Source of the DNA: Candidatus Methanomethylophilaceae archaeon
GTDB lineage: Archaea > Thermoplasmatota > Thermoplasmata > Methanomassiliicoccales > Methanomethylophilaceae
Reading direction: 5' to 3'
Assembly: GCA_023230065.1 (NCBI GenBank)
Contig: JALNYB010000044.1
Span: 1-10,115, forward strand
DNA: 10,115 nucleotides
Below, piece by piece: positions 6,240-10,115 of this stretch (the first letter of the stretch is position 1; each line of letters starts with the position of its first letter). The position numbers and the translations under genes are program-made. The notes under the pieces were generated by a model. It was given only the letters and a program-made list of their open reading frames with translations. It did no database searches and was not told where the DNA came from.

Positions 6240-7070
6240 TCCCTTAAAAAGTGCGTTTATTGCCGATACAACCTCTGGAACTGTTGCTCCCCACGGAACA
6301 GTTGCAACATCACCCTCTATGATGAATCCTGATTTTACCTTACAACATTTCACGATCGTCTTGACACCGTCATGTATGACATGATCCATAGGACAGACAT
6401 TGATGAAAGGAACCTCTTTATTATATAACGAGAAAAAGACCCTTTCTGACAAATGACATCCCACTAACGTCACATCGTGTTCCAACTTGGGTGCTTTATC
6501 CAGAAAATAAACAGGTTTCTTTGCGGTGAGGCCCGAAACTTCGCACGGAAACATTATTGCAGGTGTATTCACATCCCATATCCTTTCTGCCATATCCACT
6601 TCGATACTATCTGTTATGACAGGATGTTCTACGAATCCTGAATTCAGCGCCATATTCACCAAGATACCAAGTTTCGAAGGTGCAGGTGGTACATTATCAA
6701 TTACTCTGAGTTTCACCGGCTTCAGATCCTTTATGAAATTCACATGAGAAAACATACCCTGAACAATGACCGTCTTTTCTGGATATTCGCTCTGAATGCA
6801 TGCCAATGCAGGAATATTCAGAACATCTAATTTCGGATCATTTACAAACATGATATCTTCTGGCAAGGCCAAGATATGAAATGATATGAGCTTCCTAAAC
6901 AATTCAGAACCGGATTCTTTCTCCAGACTTACAACTGCATACTTATCCTTGTTACGAAATACGATATATTCTGTACGAACATAAGTAGTCCAATCCTGCA
7001 TCATTTTATTGATATTCTCTGTAGTAAGCGGAATATCTACATCGTGGACGGACACATCCTTACAGTGCAT
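6231..7070 (-). CDS. Uncharacterised 279-residue protein, possibly metal-binding
   Basis: I do not recognise the family. The protein is soluble by composition, with no signal peptide or membrane span. The N-terminal half alternates strands and helices (RTEYIVFRNKDKYAVVSL near 32-49; EKTVIVQGMFSHVNFI near 98-113). A conserved-looking centre reads LRVIDNVPPAPSKL (121-134), and FVEHPVI lies at 146-152. The C-terminal third is rich in Cys and His: Cys 176, Cys 205-His 206, Cys 226, His 230, His 233 and Cys 242-Cys 243, in VGCHLSERVFF and INVCPMDHV. That layout suggests metal or cofactor binding, but it is not a standard zinc ribbon or Fe-S motif. The ATG at 7070 has an AT-rich box (CTTTAATTC, 7095-7103) about 29 bases upstream, compatible with a leaderless mRNA. 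It is monocistronic and ends inside the convergent TPR gene. Confidence 0.8.
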   Translation of the reverse strand: MHCKDVSVHDVDIPLTTENINKMMQDWTTYVRTEYIVFRNKDKYAVVSLEKESGSELFRKLISFHILALPEDIMFVNDPKLDVLNIPALACIQSEYPEKTVIVQGMFSHVNFIKDLKPVKLRVIDNVPPAPSKLGILVNMALNSGFVEHPVITDSIEVDMAERIWDVNTPAIMFPCEVSGLTAKKPVYFLDKAPKLEHDVTLVGCHLSERVFFSLYNKEVPFINVCPMDHVIHDGVKTIVKCCKVKSGFIIEGDVATVPWGATVPEVVSAINALFKGSK

Positions 7071-7094
7071 ATTGCCGAGTAATGTGGTGGTTCT

Positions 7095-7103
7095 CTTTAA
7101 TTC
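7095..7103 (-). promoter_or_regulatory. Candidate TATA box of the 279-residue protein gene
   Basis: GAATTAAAG on the minus strand is centred about 29 bases before the ATG at 7070, the distance expected for an archaeal leaderless transcript. No Shine-Dalgarno motif is visible before the ATG, which agrees. Confidence 0.35.
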
Positions 7104-7154
7104 TGCCGTTAATACAGTTCTTAACTCTTTTTGTCTGGACGATTGTACTAAATC

Positions 7155-7164
7155 TTTTAATATA
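7155..7164 (+). promoter_or_regulatory. TATA box of tRNA-Cys
   Basis: TTTTAATATA is centred at about 7160, 28 bases before the first base of the tRNA. That is the canonical archaeal spacing for transcription starting at or just before the mature 5' end. Confidence 0.55.
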
Positions 7165-7187
7165 CCGAATTGTTGCCGATAGATACA

Positions 7188-7258
7188 GTCGAGATAACAC
7201 AGAGGCTATGTGGCGGACTGCAGATCCGCATACGGGGGTTCGATCCCCTCTCTCGACT
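7188..7258 (+). tRNA. tRNA-Cys (anticodon GCA)
   Basis: The cloverleaf was folded by eye. The acceptor stem GTCGAGA (7188-7194) pairs with TCTCGAC (7251-7257), all seven pairs. The anticodon arm GCGGA/TCCGC (7213-7217/7225-7229) has loop CTGCAGA, with anticodon GCA at 7220-7222. The T arm GGGGG/CCCTC (7234-7238/7246-7250) has one G-T pair and loop TTCGATC. The variable loop is 4 bases. The D arm is weak (ACA/TGT, three pairs), with AGAGG in its loop. The discriminator base is T, as is typical of tRNA-Cys. The 3' CCA is not fully encoded (CC then T), so CCA is added enzymatically. No intron is visible. T-rich sequence follows (7261-7278) and probably ends transcription. Confidence 0.95.
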
Positions 7259-7310
7259 CCTTTCATTTTTCTAATTTTCCATTGAAAAAACATACCTTTT
7301 CTATGCGCTT

Positions 7311-7366
7311 AATTTATTATAAAAAATGACTTTTATACGTAACGTTTATAAACAGCTTATAAATAG
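7311..7366 (+). promoter_or_regulatory. Cluster of four TATA-like boxes upstream of the TBP gene
   Basis: Four A/T boxes follow one another: TTATTATAAAA (about 7314-7324), TTTTATAC (7331-7338), GTTTATAAAC (7344-7353, a perfect 10-base palindrome) and CTTATAAATA (7356-7365). A start about 25 bases after the second box would fall near 7361, before ATG 7370. The third and fourth would place it near 7374 and 7386, before the alternative ATG at 7394. Which boxes act is unknown; binding by TBP to its own promoter is an obvious possibility but is inferred. Confidence 0.5.
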
Positions 7367-7369
7367 CCT

Positions 7370-7933
7370 ATGATTGGTGAAACGTTGGCTAAAATGAATA
7401 TTGAGAACGTTGTTGCGTCAACTTCTCTCGGACAGGAACTTAACCTGAACGCGATTGAGAATGCACTTGACGGGGCGGAATACAACCCTCAGCAGTTCCC
7501 CGGACTTGTTTATAGGCTCAAAGACCCGAAGACCGCGACACTTCTTTTCAGAAGCGGAAAGGTCGTTTGTACTGGAGCAAAAAGCCTTGATCAGGTCAAG
7601 ATCGCTATTGCAAAAGTTGCAAAAGATCTCGAGAAAGCTAACATTATGATAAGTATCGAACCTAAGATTGAAGTGCAGAATATTGTTGCATCTTCAGACC
7701 TTGAACAGGAGATTAATCTTAATACTGTAGCTATCACACTCGGTCTCGAAAAGGTAGAGTATGAACCCGAACAGTTCCCAGGTCTTGTTTACAGACTGGA
7801 TGACCCCAAGGTCGTTGTTCTTTTGTTCGGATCAGGAAAAATGGTCTGCACCGGTGCCAAGGTTCCGGAAGATGTTGTGCGCGCAGTCACTAAGATCGCA
7901 GCAGAACTCAGATCAGCAAGTTTGATGGCATAA
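7370..7933 (+). CDS. tbp: TATA-binding protein (TBP, basal transcription factor)
   Basis: This 187-residue protein has the two direct repeats of the TBP saddle, near residues 9-93 and 104-187. Each contains the signature EYxPxQFPGLVYRLxDPK (36-53 and 134-151) followed by LLFxSGKxVCTGAK. TBP binds the TATA box and, with TFB, recruits archaeal RNA polymerase. Length and repeat structure are standard, and there is no acidic C-terminal tail. The start is uncertain: ATG 7370 gives 187 residues, while ATG 7394 gives MNIENVVAS, close to the usual family start, and suits the two promoter-proximal TATA boxes better. Neither has a well-placed Shine-Dalgarno site. The gene is monocistronic. Weak T-runs follow it (7951-7970). 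Confidence 0.97.
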   Translation: MIGETLAKMNIENVVASTSLGQELNLNAIENALDGAEYNPQQFPGLVYRLKDPKTATLLFRSGKVVCTGAKSLDQVKIAIAKVAKDLEKANIMISIEPKIEVQNIVASSDLEQEINLNTVAITLGLEKVEYEPEQFPGLVYRLDDPKVVVLLFGSGKMVCTGAKVPEDVVRAVTKIAAELRSASLMA

Positions 7934-7968
7934 ACCATACTATCCAAACCTTTTCTAAAAATCTCTTA

Positions 7969-7980
7969 TTGTAATTACAA
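7969..7980. repeat. 12-bp perfect palindrome between TBP and the next gene
   Basis: TTGTAATTACAA is perfectly self-complementary. It lies 36 bases after the TBP stop and about 95 bases before the start at 8074, upstream of that gene's AT-rich boxes. It could be an operator for a dimeric regulator, but chance is possible in AT-rich sequence. The rest of the 7934-8073 gap holds only T-runs and TATA-like boxes (8013-8022, 8044-8052). Confidence 0.3.
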
Positions 7981-8043
7981 TCCAGACAAGCAGATGATGA
8001 ATTTGTCCTAATTATATAATTTTTACACTTTGAGGTAAAAGAG

Positions 8044-8052
8044 TTTATATTT
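8044..8052 (+). promoter_or_regulatory. TATA box of the transglutaminase-like gene
   Basis: TTTATATTT is centred about 26 bases before ATG 8074, predicting a transcript starting at or next to the start codon. No Shine-Dalgarno motif precedes the ATG, consistent with leaderless translation. Confidence 0.5.
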
Positions 8053-8073
8053 CAGAAAAACACTATCAGAAGT

Positions 8074-9549
8074 ATGTTCTGCCCTATTTGTGGAAAAGAA
8101 ATAATCCTAAATGGTGCATCATTTTGCCCGATGTGCGGATTCGATCTAAGATCTAGCACAGGCTATACAGAAGAGAACATAGTCGAAGAGTCTGTTGAAA
8201 AGACAGTCTCCGACGATACGAATTACTACACCTATGATGAGCCTGTTGAGGAACCCATAAATTTAAAAGAAATTATTGAAACACCGATCTATATCGGTAA
8301 TTCTTCAACAACTCAGAACTCTATCAATAAATGGTCAAGAGAGCATAATGCGCCCTCGTTCATTGCAAGTTTCACACCTTCAATGAACAAGGTCTCTAAG
8401 AAAAAGTATGTTGCGTTGTTGATTGCATTGCTTTTAGTAGCAACGGGATGTTTGGTCGTACTGTTTGTTCCGGATCTCAATAACAGCAGCAGCACATACA
8501 GTACAAGTCATAGCAGTTCAAATTATAGTGCGGAAAATTCAATCACTCTATATGATACGAATGGCAATGAGATCACCAACATGGAATTGACAGGTTCACT
8601 TGCAGACGGCACATTAACGGCTGCAATGAACAGTTCAGGACAATTAGTCATTACTCTGGATAGCTCTATAGCCTCGAACTATACTAATTTCCATTGGACG
8701 CTGGTAGATAATGATGCAAACGGTTCAATAGGCTCTATCACAAAAACCGTCCCTGTATTGTATTGGAATTCTCCCTCAGCAGGTGAATTCACAGTCACAG
8801 TGACATGTTACAACAACAGTTTAGACAGTGTCACATACTCTGGAGAAATGAACTCATACGATGTCACACAGACATATACAGGAACATACAATAGCCATTC
8901 ATATGAAATAACAGTGACCTTTGATTACTCCGAGTATGAAACATATGCCAATATGAATACAAACGAAAGGGCTGTCACAACATATTCAGATGTTACGAAC
9001 TTCGTCGTTATATCAGACACTGTTTCTTCTATCGCAACGATGCTCAAAGAACAGTATGTCCATATGTATGGAAACAATGCATCATTAACTGACGCGAACT
9101 TCGCCAAATTCATCCTCTACTTCGTTCAGGTAGAATTCACATACACATTGGATTCCGTTCAATATGGAGAAGAAGAATATTTCGCATACCCTATTGAAAC
9201 GATCTTCAGTGGAACAGGAGACTGCGAAGATACTTCGATCCTCTGTGCTGCGTTGTTCTCAGCATGCGGATACGATGCAGCGGTATGTATCCTTCCTGGA
9301 CATGCAATCGCAGGTGTCGCGTTGAGTTCATACACAGTAAGCAGCTATAATTCGAGCAAGTATGAGGTGATCACCGAGACCATAAATGGAAAGACATACT
9401 ACGGTTGCGAAACAACAGTAGATTCATTCCAGGATATCGGAATCATCTATCTGGCCAGCGTACAGGTTACTAACACAAGTGGAGTTCACCCGTACTCATA
9501 TTACCTTACAGGCCAATGGGCAAGCACATACGGATTCTTTACTGTATGA
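8074..9549 (+). CDS. Zinc-ribbon, membrane-anchored transglutaminase-like protein
   Basis: The protein has 491 residues. A zinc ribbon lies at 3-21 (CPICG, then CPMCG; Cys 3, 6, 18, 21), followed by an acidic low-complexity stretch (30-100), a transmembrane helix at 112-132, and a Ser/Thr/Asn-rich linker (136-155). The long extracytoplasmic part includes beta-rich sequence (160-285) and a transglutaminase-like/cysteine protease-like domain at about 320-460. The likely catalytic residues are Cys 384 in GTGDCEDTS, His 410 in LPGHAIAGV and Glu 446 in YGCETT, in the order usual for the superfamily. With the positive flank KKK at 109-111, the ribbon should be cytoplasmic and the enzyme domain outside. 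Substrate unknown; peptidase, crosslinking or binding-only roles are all possible. It ends 25 bases before the convergent PHP gene. Confidence 0.88.
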   Translation: MFCPICGKEIILNGASFCPMCGFDLRSSTGYTEENIVEESVEKTVSDDTNYYTYDEPVEEPINLKEIIETPIYIGNSSTTQNSINKWSREHNAPSFIASFTPSMNKVSKKKYVALLIALLLVATGCLVVLFVPDLNNSSSTYSTSHSSSNYSAENSITLYDTNGNEITNMELTGSLADGTLTAAMNSSGQLVITLDSSIASNYTNFHWTLVDNDANGSIGSITKTVPVLYWNSPSAGEFTVTVTCYNNSLDSVTYSGEMNSYDVTQTYTGTYNSHSYEITVTFDYSEYETYANMNTNERAVTTYSDVTNFVVISDTVSSIATMLKEQYVHMYGNNASLTDANFAKFILYFVQVEFTYTLDSVQYGEEEYFAYPIETIFSGTGDCEDTSILCAALFSACGYDAAVCILPGHAIAGVALSSYTVSSYNSSKYEVITETINGKTYYGCETTVDSFQDIGIIYLASVQVTNTSGVHPYSYYLTGQWASTYGFFTV

Positions 9550-9552
9550 GAA

Positions 9553-9576
9553 AACCTTTTACCGAAAACTTTTTTT
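9553..9576. terminator. T-run region between convergent genes
   Basis: The plus strand has CTTTT (9556-9560) and a run of seven T (9570-9576) soon after the stop at 9549. The minus strand has runs of four T over the same stretch, after the PHP stop at 9575. Archaeal termination commonly needs only such T-runs. No stable hairpin is visible. Confidence 0.4.
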
Positions 9577-10115
9577 ACATTTTCTTAAAGCCACGGCCTA
9601 TCCATTGTCCGATAGACTTTATCCCATATCTGAGAGAACCATTCATATGCCTACTCTTACTGCTGGCCTTGGCTTCTCCTCTCATGAGGGCTGCGACGAC
9701 ATCCTGCCATGTTGTAAGGCCGTCTGGAAGGTCTACATAACCATGACCTATACGTGTAGGGGAATGAGCATCGCTTCCTGCAGAACTGGGTTTTCCGATC
9801 TTTGCAGCAAGTTTTTCAGATTTTTTGTTAGCACCCCTTATAGAGCGAGCATTCCTCGCTTCGGTTCCATCAAAATTATAGGACAATGTATTTTTCTCTC
9901 CAATACCCGACCACCATCTGTATGGATGAGCAGCGAATGCATACCCTCCCGCCTCATGGATGGCATCGATGGTCTCTTGAATGGACATCCCTCTCGGGAT
10001 CTCCTTATTGATACCGAAAGCGAGAATGTGTCCTTCTTTTGAAGACACCTCTTCTCCAGGGATTATTATGACCTTTCCGTTATCCTTGATGTCGAAATAC
10101 GCCTCAAAACTATTA
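9575..10115 (-). CDS. PHP-domain phosphoesterase, N-terminus outside the window
   Basis: The frame runs off the right edge, so only the C-terminal 179 residues are visible; the GTG at 10048 is internal, since the upstream codons read IIIPGEEVSSKEGHILAFGI. PHP (polymerase and histidinol phosphatase) motifs present are GEE (metal-binding Glu), GHILAFG (His), FAAHPYRW (His) and AGSDAHSP (Asp and His, the last metal ligands). The first HxHxxxS motif should lie beyond the window. Family members are metal-dependent phosphoesterases acting on small phosphates or nucleotides; the substrate cannot be told. A basic C-terminal tail (SLRYGIKSIGQWIGRGFKKM) follows the domain and might contact membrane or nucleic acid. 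It converges with the transglutaminase-like gene. Confidence 0.9.
   Translation of the reverse strand, partial: NSFEAYFDIKDNGKVIIIPGEEVSSKEGHILAFGINKEIPRGMSIQETIDAIHEAGGYAFAAHPYRWWSGIGEKNTLSYNFDGTEARNARSIRGANKKSEKLAAKIGKPSSAGSDAHSPTRIGHGYVDLPDGLTTWQDVVAALMRGEAKASSKSRHMNGSLRYGIKSIGQWIGRGFKKM

Noticed and set aside
7060..7293. Open frames on both strands across 7060-7293
   Set aside because: They run through the tRNA-Cys gene and its promoter; the cloverleaf explains the sequence.
8532..8760. Possible tandem repeats or a CRISPR-like array in the Ser/Thr/Asn-rich region
   Set aside because: The similarity comes from low-complexity codons (AGC, ACA, AAC) in a linker and beta-rich region. No repeat unit recurs at regular spacing, and no CRISPR pattern occurs anywhere in the window.
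9479..10042. 187-codon plus-strand open frame
   Set aside because: It lies antisense to the clear PHP-domain gene and its translation shows no domain-like pattern; it also overlaps the end of the transglutaminase-like gene.

Overview
The window is archaeal and fits a methanogen of the Thermoplasmatota, most likely a Methanomassiliicoccales-type organism. It carries an archaeal TATA-binding protein, an archaeal 2'-5' RNA ligase-like phosphodiesterase, archaeal pilin-like N-termini, several AT-rich boxes about 26-29 bases before start codons (short-leader or leaderless promoters), and Shine-Dalgarno motifs of the GGTGA type inside operons. None of the 14 protein genes I accept ends in TAG (10 TGA, 4 TAA). 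That fits, but does not prove, a pyrrolysine-using lineage. The lineage call is inference; no 16S or marker search was possible.

Layout, left to right. (1) 1-796: the 3' part of a Sel1-repeat protein, closed by a perfect 12-bp inverted repeat that probably terminates transcription from both sides. (2) 836-946, minus: a 36-residue single-span membrane protein, divergent from thpR (1023-1568, plus). (3) 1629-2903: three overlapping genes for small pilin-like secreted or membrane proteins, the first with a carboxypeptidase-regulatory-like domain. (4) 2897-4105, minus: a SufS-type cysteine desulfurase, divergent from the pyrimidine genes. (5) 4165-5821: pyrD and pyrK, overlapping, encoding the catalytic and electron-transfer subunits of dihydroorotate dehydrogenase B. 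They are followed by a small TPR protein whose reading frame extends upstream to the end of pyrK but lacks a normal start codon. (6) 6231-7070, minus: a conserved-looking 279-residue protein that I do not recognise. (7) 7188-7258: tRNA-Cys(GCA). (8) 7370-7933: TATA-binding protein behind a cluster of TATA-like boxes. (9) 8074-9549: a zinc-ribbon, membrane-anchored protein with an extracytoplasmic transglutaminase-like domain. (10) 9575-10115, minus: the C-terminal part of a PHP-domain phosphoesterase, cut by the window end.

Most of this is compact housekeeping sequence (pyrimidine synthesis, sulfur transfer, RNA processing, basal transcription) mixed with poorly described surface or membrane proteins. 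The parts most worth a second look are the pilin-like trio, the start-less TPR gene, the tiny membrane protein, the unrecognised 279-residue protein, and the TBP promoter with several TATA boxes. I see no CRISPR array, insertion sequence, phage gene or defence system.
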